Of a stretch of 24,893 bases of DNA, positions 8,602 through 17,335 are shown piece by piece. Origin of the DNA: Paenarthrobacter nitroguajacolicus JCM 14115. Its GTDB lineage: Bacteria > Actinomycetota > Actinomycetes > Actinomycetales > Micrococcaceae. The DNA is taken from NCBI GenBank assembly GCA_001313365.1, contig BBFS01000072.1, forward strand, positions 1-24,893, read 5' to 3'. Position 1 is the first letter of the stretch. Every line of letters starts with the position of its first letter. The position numbers were made by a program, and so were the translations under genes. A model generated the notes under the pieces. That model did not search any database. It was not told the DNA's origin and was given only the letters and a program-made list of their open reading frames with translations.

Positions 8602-9320
8602 TCAGCGGTATTCCGGGTTTTCGAAATCGAATCGGGTGCCCGCTTTCCATTCCTCCGGCAAGTTGCCGTAGGCGGGAATTCCCCCGGCATCCCGCAGGAG
8701 CTTGGCCATGTGGAGCAGGTTCCACGTCATGAAGGTGGCGTTCCTGTTAGTGAAATCACTCTCCGGCCCGCCCGATCCTTCATCAAGATAGCTGGGTCCG
8801 GGTCCCACCGGGCCGATCCATCCGGCGTCGGCCTGGGGCGGAATGGTGAAGCCTATGTGCTGAAGGCTGTACAGCACGTTCATGGAACAGTGTTTGATGC
8901 CGTCTTCATTGCCGGTGATGAGGCAGCCACCCACCTTGGGGTAGAAAGCCCATTGGCCCTTGCTGTTCAGTTCGCCGGAGTGGGCATACAAGCGCTCGAT
9001 GAGTTTCTTGGTCATGGATGAGTTGTCGCCCAACCAGATGGGCCCTGCAACCACAACGATGTCGGCGTCGCGGACATGCGGGTAGATCTCAGGCCACTCG
9101 TCGGTCTTCCAGCCGTGCTCGCGCATGTCCGGGTACACACCACTGGCGATGTCGTGGTCCACGGTCCGGATGAGGCGGGTACTGACGCCCTGCTTCTCCA
9201 TGATGTCCCGGCTGATTTTGATCAGGCCGTCGGTGTTGCTGAGCTGCGGCGAGGGCTTCAGCGTGCCATTGAAAAAGACAGCATTAAGCCCGCTGTAGCC
9301 TCCGGTTTGAGGTTGTTCAC
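8602..9320 (-). CDS. Flavodoxin-like NAD(P)H-dependent oxidoreductase
   Basis: A flavodoxin-fold protein of about 239 residues. The N-terminus reads NAVFFNGTLKPSPQLSNTD, the FMN-phosphate loop region, then DADIVVVAGPIWLGDNSSMT, which is the second flavin-contacting strand and loop, and GGCLITGNEDG as the third. It probably reduces quinones or flavins at the expense of NAD(P)H; the substrate cannot be read from sequence. I choose GTG 9320, with AAGGAG 6-7 nt upstream. One break near 9282 (AAA read as AA) separates the first 13 residues from the rest, so an internal ATG at 9201 is not the true start. The gene sits 22 nt upstream of ygfZ. Confidence 0.85.
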
Positions 9321-9369
9321 TATCTGCTCCTTCTGCTGGTTGCCGTGGAACGTACAGTGAGGCCTCGGG

Positions 9370-9973
9370 TCAGGACACCTTGTGGAGGAATGCCGAGGCG
9401 TGCGCTTCGAGAGCCTTGCCGCTGGCAGCGACATCCCAGCGCCAAAGGAGGTTGCCATCAACCAAACCGAAGATGCGGGTGGCCGCCGTGTACTCCTTGG
9501 AGTGGCTTCCACGCATCACCATGTCGGTGCTCAGCTGGATCTGGGGGGGTCCCTTGATCTGGCCGTAGTAAAGCTCGGTGATTCCGCCGGGGGTGGGCGA
9601 TCGACACTGAGATGTCGAAGCCGCCCTCCTTGTTTCGACGCTCCTCACTTCGTCAGCTGTCTTGAGGACGGGGGACGATGTCGGCCGGGATCAGGCCGGG
9701 GCCGCCGTCGCCCTCTTCAAGCTTCCGCTCCAACGCCCAGAACCCTGTCTCAACGGTCAACGGGCGCAACTTCTCGCCGGCGTCGTCACTGAGCCAGGTC
9801 TCGGCCCGGTACTGCAAGTACGGAAGCCCGTTGTGGGTGAAGGACACGTGCTGGACGAAATGCTCGGAATCCTCGTCTCCGCTGCCGAGCCGGCCGCGGC
9901 CTTCCCACTCACCAATGAGCCAGGAAAGAGGGACGAGTTCGGGCGTCAGATCTGTTGGGATCTCAATAGGCAC
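9370..9973 (-). CDS. Nitrobindin-like beta-barrel protein (FABP/DUF1794 family)
   Basis: A small beta-barrel protein of about 200 residues. The N-terminus carries PLSWLIGEWEGRGRLG, the G-x-W-x-G-x-G hallmark of nitrobindins, then FVQHVSFTHNGLPYLQYR and ETGFWALE. The C-terminus has ITELYYGQIKGP and a final EAHASAFLHK with a His in the region that binds heme in nitrobindin. Characterised members bind ferric heme and isomerise peroxynitrite; whether this one does is untested. GTG 9973 is used with AGAGG 8 nt upstream. Breaks lie at the G5 run 9670-9674 and near 9590-9650. Confidence 0.82.
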
Positions 9974-10008
9974 AACGATTACCTCTGTCGAGCTGCAGGA
10001 TCAGAAGG

Positions 10009-10122
10009 TTACTTCTGGCCCTTGAAAAGGCGGTAAACGACAAATCCGGCAAACCATGCCATGGCGACGCTGGCCAGACCAAGGAGAACGAGGAAGAAGA
10101 TTTCAAATGCGAGTACAGACAT
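10009..10122 (-). CDS. 37-aa single-span membrane peptide
   Basis: An intact short frame: MSVLAFEIFFLVLLGLASVA, then MAWFAGFVVYRLFKGQK and TAA. Nearly the whole peptide is one hydrophobic helix with a basic tail, so it should sit in the membrane with the C-terminus inside. The start is marked by a TAGGAT box exactly 6 nt upstream. It lies 16 bp after the upstream membrane-protein gene and 35 bp before the nitrobindin-like gene. No family is recognised. Confidence 0.7.
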   Translation of the reverse strand: MSVLAFEIFFLVLLGLASVAMAWFAGFVVYRLFKGQK

Positions 10123-10128
10123 GATGCA

Positions 10129-10134
10129 ATCCTA
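10129..10134 (-). promoter_or_regulatory. -10 box of a leaderless start (37-aa peptide)
   Basis: On the minus strand TAGGAT-tgcatc-ATG places the -10 box 6 nt before the start at 10122. The spacer TGCATC is identical to that of mshD. Confidence 0.5.
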
Positions 10135-10138
10135 ACCG

Positions 10139-10870
10139 TTAGTAGATGAGTAGTTTGTCTATGAAGTAAGCCAAGCCCCCACAGCCCAAACGGGCGCTAC
10201 GCCCATTCCGATTGCTGCCGGGATGTTGAGGCGCCCCCGCCGGAGGGTGGTCATCCGCCGGAAGCAAACAAGGACGGAACCCACCACCACGCCAACCAAA
10301 GCGGCCGGGAGCACGGCGATATCGGAGAAAACAAGGCCCGCCAGCGGTCCCATCAGGCCAGCCATCACAACGCCGAGCGGAGCCACGATCCGGTCCGGCC
10401 AACGGATGATTCCCACCAGCAGGGCCACCGCGGCACTGAGTCCGGCCACAAGGACCATCTCCTTGACGCCGTTGAACCGGGCACTGGCGATCCATCCGCG
10501 CCAAGCAGTTCAGCAGCACACCGGCAGAGCAGCCGAGGGTGGATTCCAAGCGTTGGGCCTGCCCGGTGCCCCTGACCAGTTGGACGACGAACACTGCCAT
10601 CACGCCCAGAGCCACGAACGCGGGTGTGCCGTCCAGGAATCCGGGCGCCGGCATGTAGCAGCGGTGACAGCAGATCCCGCGCCGGCGAGACCAATGACGG
10701 CCGCCAGCGTTTTCTTGGCCGGGACAGCCAGAAAGTGCGGCCACCCGATCCCGACAGCCGCTGACGCCGCGATGCCTGCGCCCACCATGGCTTCCCGGGA
10801 AACGAAGGTGCTGGCCACGATGGCTGCGAGCGCCACGAGTCCGAATACCCCCGATGCTCCAAGACTTCAC
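10139..10870 (-). CDS. Polytopic membrane protein of unknown function (split by frame breaks)
   Basis: About 243 residues, almost all hydrophobic, with roughly seven to eight likely membrane helices: FGLVALAAIVASTFV, AMVGAGIAASAAVGIGW, KKTLAAVIGLAGAGSAV, FVALGVMAVFVVQLV, then MVLVAGLSAAVALLVGII, PLGVVMAGLMGPLAGLVF and LVGVVVGSVLVCF, ending AYFIDKLLIY. GTG 10870 with GAGG 10 nt upstream is the start; the G5 run just after it should be four long to reach the hydrophobic frame. Other breaks lie near 10655, 10495 and 10180. Family not recognised; divergent from the GlnR-type regulator gene. Confidence 0.7.
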   Translation of the reverse strand: MKSWSIGGIRTRGARSHRGQHLRFPGSHGGRRHRGVSGCRDRVAALSGCPGQENAGGRHWSRRRGICCHRCYMPAPGFLDGTPAFVALGVMAVFVVQLVRGTGQAQRLESTLGCSAGVLLNCLARMDRQCPVQRRQGDGPCGRTQCRGGPAGGNHPLAGPDRGSARRCDGWPDGTAGGPCFLRYRRAPGRFGWRGGGFRPCLLPADDHPPAGAPQHPGSNRNGRSARLGCGGLAYFIDKLLIY

Positions 10871-10994
10871 TGTGTGCCGACCTCAATCCGATGCGCCTTA
10901 CGACCTCTCGACAATCCTGCCTTAAGCTGACCCAATATGTCGTAATTCCAGCGCTTGCCCGTCACGAATCCATGTGTCGCAAGGCACTGATGGG

Positions 10995-11089
10995 TATACT
11001 CAGACTTCAACAGCGCACTGTGTTGGCCGCGATCCCGTTACAACGGGAGAGGCTGCCAATGCGTTGTGACCGACCGGTGAGACTCCGGT
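10995..11089 (+). promoter_or_regulatory. -10 box and structured leader of the GlnR-type gene
   Basis: An extended -10 (TGGGTATACT, hexamer 10995-11000) would start a transcript near 11007. The leader of about 124 nt contains two compact hairpins: CCCGT-TACA-ACGGG (11034-11047) and ACCGG-tgagact-CCGGT (11073-11089). It fits no riboswitch class I can confirm. Confidence 0.35.
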
Positions 11090-11130
11090 TTCGACGCCCG
11101 ATGATGCGCGTACAGCCCATTGGAGGAACT

Positions 11131-11830
11131 ATGTCGCACATCCTGCTCCTAACGAACAGCACCGGCTCTTCGGTGGACATTTTGCCTGCCTTGGAGTTGC
11201 TGAACCACCGCGTGCACATCCTCCCGGCAGAACCCACAGCACTACTGGAAACCGACCCCCACGGATATCGTCTTCCTGGATGCCCGGAAGGATCTGGTGG
11301 GTGCCCGCTCACTGACCCAGTTGCTGAAAGCCACCGGCCTCAGTGCGCCGCTCATGTTGATCCTCACGGAGGGCGGCATGGCTGCTGTCTCCTCGGCCTG
11401 GGCAGTGGATGACATTGTGCTGGACTCCGCCGGGCCTGCGGAGGTAGAGGCCCGCATCAGGCTTGCCATGGCGCGTGCCGTCCCCGGCGAAGAGGAAACC
11501 CAGACCGAAATCCGGGCCGCCGGCGTCGTGATTGACGAGGCAAGCTATACCGCCCGTGTCAGCGGCCAGCCACTCAACCTGACATTCAAGGAGTTCGAAC
11601 TCCTGAAGTACCTGGCCCAGCACCCGGGCCGCGTATTCACCCGCCAGCAATTGCTGACCGAAGTGTGGGGCTACGACTACTACGGAGGCACCAGGACAGT
11701 GGACGTCCACATCCGGCGGCTTCGGGCCAAGCTCGGCGTGGATCACGAGAACCTGATCAGTACAGTCCGCAACGTGGGCTACCGGCTCACCCTTGTCCGG
11801 CTCCCGGACGATGAGTTGTCCGAAGCCTGA
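11131..11830 (+). CDS. glnR: GlnR-type orphan response regulator
   Basis: About 233 residues. The N-terminal receiver-like domain ([76 protein letters not shown]) follows GlnR of Streptomyces closely in layout and in the EGG-AAV and [11 protein letters not shown] motifs. The C-terminal half is an OmpR-type winged helix: [49 protein letters not shown] and NVGYRL. GlnR proteins act without a partner kinase and control nitrogen-assimilation genes, so a similar role is likely but inferred. ATG 11131 has GGAGG 5 nt upstream. One break in the C5 run near 11255 (four expected). Confidence 0.85.
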
Positions 11831-11858
11831 GCGGCAACCCGGACAGATGAAGCAGACC

Positions 11859-11899
11859 AAAAAAGAGGCCAGGATCCACACGGATCCTGGCCTCTTTTT
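11859..11899 (+). terminator. Strong bidirectional terminator
   Basis: A6, then a perfect 13-bp stem GAGGCCAGGATCC (11865-11877) with GGATCCTGGCCTC (11882-11894), loop ACAC, then T5. It is symmetric, so it could work in both directions; it follows the GlnR-type gene by 28 bp. Confidence 0.92.
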
Positions 11900-11906
11900 C
11901 ATTTCC

Positions 11907-11944
11907 TGGTGGAGGACATACGGGTCGAACGTATCGAGGCCACC
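11907..11944 (-). other. Hairpin with the geometry of a tRNA 3' half
   Basis: Read on the minus strand: a 5-bp stem ATACG/CGTAT closing a 7-nt TTCGACC loop (a T-arm pattern), then seven bases GTCCTCC, a discriminator A and CCA (to 11907). No matching 5' acceptor strand GGAGGAC, D-arm or anticodon arm is found upstream, so this is not an intact tRNA. It could be a remnant or an integration-site scar, or chance. Confidence 0.35.
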
Positions 11945-12060
11945 CCCCACTGGTGGATCCCCCCCTGTACTGACTCGCGGACAAACCGCAAAGCCGAACG
12001 AGATATTGAGACTACCTCCCATTTCCAGTGACATCAAATCATCAGGTTGCACCGGACGTA

Positions 12061-12066
12061 TAGCCT
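12061..12066 (+). promoter_or_regulatory. -10 box of a leaderless start (mshD)
   Basis: TAGCCT-tgcatc-ATG puts the box 6 nt before the mshD start at 12073. No Shine-Dalgarno sequence is present. Confidence 0.45.
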
Positions 12067-12072
12067 TGCATC

Positions 12073-13048
12073 ATGAGTCACGCGCACCCGGAAAACTGGC
12101 CCGTACTGATCATTGCCGGAGCTTTGGACACTGAACTCCTCAGGGACGTCAAGACCCTCGCCGCAGCCGCCGGGGGGGAGTCCGACGGGAATCCGCCCTT
12201 CTCCGAACAGACGTTTGTCATGCTGCGCGGTGCGGACTCGGGCGAGCATTCAGTCCTGTCCTTCGTCCTGTATGCACCGGACGAAGATTCTGATCCGGCC
12301 ACCGGAGAGGATCTGGCGGGTATCGCCGTCGTCGTTGAAAGTGAAGACGGAAGCGGTGTCCTGGAGTTGGCCGTCCACCCCCAGCTACCGCAACCAGGGC
12401 GTTGCTGGAAGACTGCTGGGCGCGCTGCAGGGCAAGCGGGGCCTCGACGGATTAAGCGCATGGTCCCACGGCAACCATGAGGCCGCCGCCGAACTGGCCA
12501 CGCAGTTCGGTTACGGTCCGATGCGTGAACTGTGGAAGATGCGGTTGATGTCTTCAACCGCGGCACTGCCCGACGCCGGACTTCCGGACGGTGTTTCGCT
12601 CCGCGCCTTCGTGCCGGGCCAGGATGAGCAGGCGTGGCTGGCAGCCAATAGGGCTGCGTTCTCCCACCACCCGAACAGGTCCATGACACTGGCGGACCTC
12701 GAGGCACGCAAGGCTGAGGATTGGTTCGATCCCGAAGGCTTCCTGTTGGCTGTGAACGCTGAAGGCGAGCTGCTGGGTTTCCACTGGACCAAGGTCCATC
12801 CCCGGCAAGGTCCCCCCCACCCGGCCATCGGCGAGGTCTACGTGGTGGGCGTGACTCCAGCGGCGCAGGGTTTGGGGCTTGGCAAGGCGCTCACGGTTGC
12901 GGGCATCAAGCACCTCCAGGACCAGGACCTGCACGCCGTCATGCTCTACGTTGATGCTGACAATGAGGCAGCAGTAGCTCTATATCAGAAGCTTGGCTTT
13001 GTTCGCTGGGACACCGACGTGATGTATGGGCCTTTAACCAAAAATTAA
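12073..13048 (+). CDS. mshD: Mycothiol synthase (acetyl-CoA:Cys-GlcN-Ins acetyltransferase)
   Basis: Last step of mycothiol synthesis, acetylating the cysteinyl amine; mycothiol is the main low-molecular thiol of actinobacteria. Two GNAT domains in tandem, as in MshD: the first carries [34 protein letters not shown] (acetyl-CoA loop) and [19 protein letters not shown]; the second carries [31 protein letters not shown] (acetyl-CoA loop) and [20 protein letters not shown]. The length of about 325 is normal. One break in the C5 run near 12380 (four expected) divides the first domain. The start is set by the -10 box 6 nt upstream. Confidence 0.93.
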
Positions 13049-13087
13049 CCTGAGGGGGGGATCAGTTGCCGGAAAGCCGGTGACATC

Positions 13088-13117
13088 TTGGATTCGAGCA
13101 CCGCAATTGCTTGTAAT
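13088..13117 (+). promoter_or_regulatory. Possible ppk promoter
   Basis: TTGGAT (13088-13093) and TGTAAT (13112-13117) are 18 bp apart, leaving a leader of about 30 nt before the ppk start with its own ribosome-binding site. Confidence 0.35.
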
Positions 13118-13154
13118 GTGGGAGGAAACCCCCGTCCTGAGCTTAGGAGAACCC

Positions 13155-15418
13155 ATGCAGCCGGACCCCGTCGGCACCGCCGGATCCACCTCGAAGGGCG
13201 CAACCCTGCCCCCACGCTTCGGATCATCGGAAGTGCCGGCCTCGCGAGCCACCCAGGACCGCATCGATATTCCGGAATTCGCACCGAGCCTGGAGCCCGA
13301 AGGCGACATCTCCCCGGACCGCTTCCTGGACCGCGAGCTGAGCTGGCTGGCCTTCAACTCCCGTGTGCTGGAGCTCGCCGAAGATCCTGACCTTTTCCTG
13401 TTGGAACGTGTCGGTTTCCTGTCGATTTTTGCCTCCAACCTCGACGAGTTCTTCATGGTCCGTGTTGCCGGCCTCAAGCGGCGCATAGCCACAGGCCTGG
13501 CGGTGCCTTCACCGGCCGGGCTGAGCCCCATTGAAGTGCTGGAACAGATCAGCGAAGAGGCCCACAGGCTTCAGGAACGTCACGCCAGGGTCTTCGCTGA
13601 GCAGATCCGCCCGGCGCTGGCCTACGAGCACATCCACATCATGCACTGGAATGAACTGGATGAGGATGCCCGCCACCGGATCAGCATCATGTTCCAGGAG
13701 AAGGTCTTCCCCATCCTGACGCCGCTGGCTGTGGACCCCGCACATCCCTTCCCCCTACATCTCCGGCCTCTCCCTCAACCTCGCCGTGATCGTGAGCAAC
13801 CCGATCAGCGACAAGGAGCTCTTCGCCCGCGTCAAGGTTCCGGATCAGCTCCCCCCCGCCTCATTTCCGTGGACGGACCGCGCGCCGGCGCCATTCCCGG
13901 CCGCGTAGCCCGCTTCATCGCCTTGGAAGAAGTCATCGCTGTCCACTTGGACAAGCTTTTCCCCCCCGGCATGGAAGTCCTGGAACACCACACCTTCCGC
14001 GTCACCCGCAATGAGGACCTGGAAGTAGAAGAGGACGACGCCGAGAACCTCCTGCAGGCCTTGGAGAAGGAACTCCTGCGCCGCCGGTTTGGCCCGCCGG
14101 TCCGCCTCGAGGTCACCACCGATATCAACCCGAACATCAAGGCTTTGCTGATCCGTGAGCTCGGGGGTTGAAGAGTCCGAGGTCTACTCGGTTCCCGCGC
14201 CGTTGGACCTCCGGGGGGGACTGTCAGCTATCAGCGCCATTGACCGCGCTGACCTGCACTACCCCCAAGCATGTCCCGCACACGTCCCGCTACCTCAACG
14301 AGTCCGAGACTTCGAAGGCCGCCAACGTCTTTGCAGCGATGCGCCGCAGGGACATCCTGCTCCACCACCCGTATGACTCGTTCTCCACCTCCGTTCAGGC
14401 CTTCCTGGAGCAGGCTGCAGCGGATCCAAGGTGCAGGCCATCAAGCAGACCCTGTACCGGACATCGGGTGACTCCCCCCCATCGTTGACGCTCTCATCGA
14501 TGCCGCTGAGGCAGGCAAACAGGTCCTGGCCCTCGTGGAGATCAAGGCCCGCTTCGACGAGCAAGCCAACATTTCCTGGGCGCGAAAGCTCGAACAAGCG
14601 GGCGTTCACGTGGTGTACGGCATCGTCGGCCTGAAGACTCACTGCAAGTTGTCCCTGGTGGTCCGCCAGGAAGTGGACGGACTGCGGCGCTACTGCCACA
14701 TCGGCACCGGCAACTACCACCCGCGCACAGCCCGCTATTACGAAGACCTTGGCTTGCTGACCGCCAACGAACAAGTGGGAGAAGACCTCTCCAAGCTGTT
14801 CAACCAGCTCTCCGGCTACGCCCCCCCAAAGTCCACGTTCAAGAGGTTGCTCGTTGCGCCGCGATCGGTGCGGGCCGGCTTGATGGACAGGATTGAAGCC
14901 GAAATCCGCCATGCCCAGGCCGGCGCTCCCGGATTGGTACAGATCAAGGTCAACTCCATGGTGGACGAAGCCATCATCGATGCCCTCTACCGGGCCTCGC
15001 AGGCCGGCGTGAAGGTTGACGTCGTGGTGCGCGGCATCTGCTCCCTGCGCCCTGGCGTGCCCGGACTCAGCGAAAACATCAGGGTCCGTTCCGTCCTGGG
15101 TCGCTTCCTTGAACACTCACGCGTCTTTGCCTTTGGCAACGGTGGCGATCCGTTGGTGTACATCGCTCCGCCGACATGATGCACCGCAACCTGGACCGCC
15201 GCGTAGAGGCACTGGTGCAGCTCGCCAGCAAGGAAGACACAGCGACTGTCATGGACCTGCTGCGCCGCTATGTTGACGACGGGACCGCCAGCTGGCACCT
15301 GGACGATCACGGACATTGGACCAGGCACCACTTGGACGAAGACGGCAAGCCGTTGCTGGACATGCAGTCCTGGCTCCTGGCTTCCCGTTCACGCCAGCGC
15401 GCTGCGGCCCGGCGGTAA
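13155..15418 (+). CDS. ppk: Polyphosphate kinase 1 (split by several frame breaks)
   Basis: Makes polyphosphate from ATP, reversibly. Start ATG 13155 with AGGAG 5 nt upstream. The N-terminal domain shows [20 protein letters not shown] and [20 protein letters not shown]; the core shows [34 protein letters not shown] and [20 protein letters not shown]. The phosphorylated His is in [12 protein letters not shown] (near 14640, about residue 495), with the second conserved His in [20 protein letters not shown]. The C-terminus has [13 protein letters not shown]. Breaks lie near 13752, 13850, 14164, 14215, 14265, 14430, 14480 and 15167 at G/C runs. Restored length is about 750, normal for actinobacterial PPK1. 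Eight bases separate it from mutT1. Confidence 0.95.
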
Positions 15419-15426
15419 GGACCCAG

Positions 15427-16405
15427 TTGAACAGCGATACCCCCCGTGGCAGATCAAACAGATCACCCCCGGCGAGCCGGTGGCCGTTGTAGCCGCCGGC
15501 GCGATTCCATGGCGCGTCACCAAAGGTGCCCTTGAGGTTCTCCTGATCCACCGCCCCCCCGTTACGACGATTGGTCATGGCCCAAAGGAAAGCTCGACGC
15601 CGGCGAAACAGTTCCCGAATGCGCCGCCCGTGAAGTGTGGGAAGAGATAGGCCTACAGGCACCACTGGGCATACCTCTTCCAGCTATTCACTACCATGTA
15701 GCTGCCGGTTTGAAGGTGGTCCGGTACTGGGCGGTCAAGGTCAATGGAGCGCAGCTCCGGCCCGACGGCAAAGAAGTGGACAGCGTCATGTGGTGCAGCC
15801 CGGACCGGGCGGCCAGCTTCCTGAGCAACCCTACGGACGTGGAGCCGCTCGAATACCTCGAGAAGGCCCACGTCCGCGGGGGGGAACTGGACACGTGGCC
15901 CTTGGTACTGATCCGCCATGCCAAAGCGAAGCCGCGCTCCTCATGGACAAAAGCCGAGGGCGACCGCCCCTTGGCAGCAACGGGCCAACGGCAGGCAGTG
16001 GCTGTCCAGCGCCTTTTGCAGGTGTGGAAACCGCAACGTGTTGTGACCAGCCCTTGGGCGCGTTGTGTCGCCACTATCGCCCCCTATGCCAAGGCCAGCG
16101 GAGCAAAGGTGAAACTGGTGGAAGCACTCACCGAGCACACCCACCAACGCTCCCCCAAGAAAACCGCAGCCGCTGTTGAGGCCCTGTTCGACAAGCAAGT
16201 GCCGATCGCTGTGTGTACGCATCGCCCCCGCCCTGCCCACGGCACTAAAGCAGCTTGGCCAGCACATGTCACAGGCCCTGCGGAACCTGCTTCCTTCCTC
16301 TGACCCCTACCTGTCGCCGGGTGAGGTCATTGTTTGCCAGGTAGCGAGGGGGGATCTGAACGGAAAGTTGTGTCAGTGGAGCAGGTCAAGCCGTTTGACG
16401 ACTAA
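15427..16405 (+). CDS. mutT1: MutT1-type Nudix hydrolase with histidine-phosphatase domain (split by frame breaks)
   Basis: Two domains, as in mycobacterial MutT1, which removes oxidised dGTP. Domain 1 (about 15-150) is Nudix: [20 protein letters not shown] and then CAAREVWEEIGL complete the Nudix box once the C7 run at 15554-15560 is read as five. Domain 2 (about 155-320) is a histidine phosphatase with the RHA motif in LVLIRHAKAKPRSSW and a second His in AVCTHRPALPTALK. Start TTG 15427 has AAGGA 5 nt upstream. Other breaks: C6 near 15440, C5 near 15466, G7 near 15880, C5 near 16224 and G6 near 16348; the last leads to the end VVSVEQVKPFDD and TAA 16403-16405. The ppk neighbour matches the mycobacterial arrangement. 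Confidence 0.92.
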
Positions 16406-16447
16406 GGCGCTCGTGGACCTGCTCCGCGGGCGCCTGGCCGAACCCAG

Positions 16448-16453
16448 TAAGCT
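16448..16453 (+). promoter_or_regulatory. -10 box of a leaderless start (thyA)
   Basis: TAAGCT-ggactc-GTG puts the box 6 nt before the GTG start at 16460. There is no ribosome-binding site. Confidence 0.5.
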
Positions 16454-16459
16454 GGACTC

Positions 16460-17264
16460 GTGAGCATCCCCACCCCTTATGAAGACCTCCTGCGTGACGT
16501 CATGACCAACGGCACGCACAAGTCGGACCGCACGGGAACCGGAACGCGCAGCGTTTTCGGCCGCCAGTTGAGGTTCGATCTCGCCGAAAGCTTCCCGCTC
16601 ATCACCACCAAGCGGGTTCACTTCAAATCCGTGGCAGTAGAACTCCTGTGGTTCCTGCGCGGTGACTCGAACGTGAAGTGGATGCAGGATCAGGGCGTCT
16701 CCATCTGGGACGAATGGGCGGATGCCGACGGCGAATTGGGCCCTGTGTACGGTGTGCAGTGGCGCAGTTGGCCAACTCCCGACGGCGGGCACATCGACCA
16801 GATCTCTGAGCTGATGACCAATCTGGCGGCCAACCCCGATTCCCGGCGCCACATTGTGTCGGCTTGGAACGTGTCCGAGCTCAAGGACATGGCGTTGCCG
16901 CCGTGCCATGCGTTCTTCCAGTTCTATGTGGCGGACGGCAAGTTGTCCTGCCAGCTGTACCAGCGCTCCGCGGACACGTTCCTGGGCGTCCCCCTTCAAC
17001 ATTGCCTCCTACGCCCTGCTGACGCGCATGGTGGCGCAGCAGCTTGGACTCGAGCCCGGTGAATTCGTCTGGACCGGCGGTGATGTCCATGTCTACGACA
17101 ATCACGTTGACCAGGTTGCCGAGCAGCTCAGCCGGGAGCCGTACGAGTACCCGCAGTTGAAGATCCTCCGCAAGCCGGACTCCATCTTCGATTACACGCT
17201 GGATGACTTCGAGGTTGTGGATTACCGCCACCACCCCACCATCAAGGCGCCGATCGCGGTATGA
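16460..17264 (+). CDS. thyA: Thymidylate synthase
   Basis: Converts dUMP to dTMP with methylene-tetrahydrofolate as carbon donor and reductant. 267 residues, the usual ThyA length. Landmarks: [57 protein letters not shown], the catalytic Cys in [13 protein letters not shown], the dUMP site [19 protein letters not shown], and [13 protein letters not shown] near the end. One break in the C5 run near 16992 (four expected). GTG 16460 is supported by the start [11 protein letters not shown] and the -10 box 6 nt upstream. Followed by dihydrofolate reductase, which recycles the dihydrofolate it makes. Confidence 0.96.
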
Positions 17265-17335
17265 GCATGCCTACCCCTGAGACTCCTTCCCAGCTTCCCG
17301 GCGTCATCTTCACCCAGGACACCGCGCCCGTATGA
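17261..17335 (+). CDS. 24-codon ORF bridging thyA and dfrA
   Basis: ATG 17261 overlaps the thyA stop (ATGA) and the frame ends in a TGA that overlaps the dfrA ATG (ATGA). It encodes [24 protein letters not shown]. It may be an N-terminal extension of dihydrofolate reductase cut off by a run-length error, or a coupling mini-ORF. Confidence 0.3.
   Translation: MSMPTPETPSQLPGVIFTQDTAPV

Noticed and set aside
10139..10886. Charged Arg/Gly-rich frames across the polytopic membrane protein
   Set aside because: They are off-frame readings of hydrophobic coding sequence; the real protein switches between frames at G/C runs.
11034..11120. Cobalamin or glycine riboswitch upstream of the GlnR-type gene
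   Set aside because: Only a short GGTGA-TCCGG hairpin is reminiscent; the conserved core sequences of either class are missing.
11907..12018. An intact tRNA gene on the minus strand
   Set aside because: Only the T-arm and acceptor 3' strand fit. There is no D-arm, no anticodon arm and no matching 5' acceptor strand at tRNA length.
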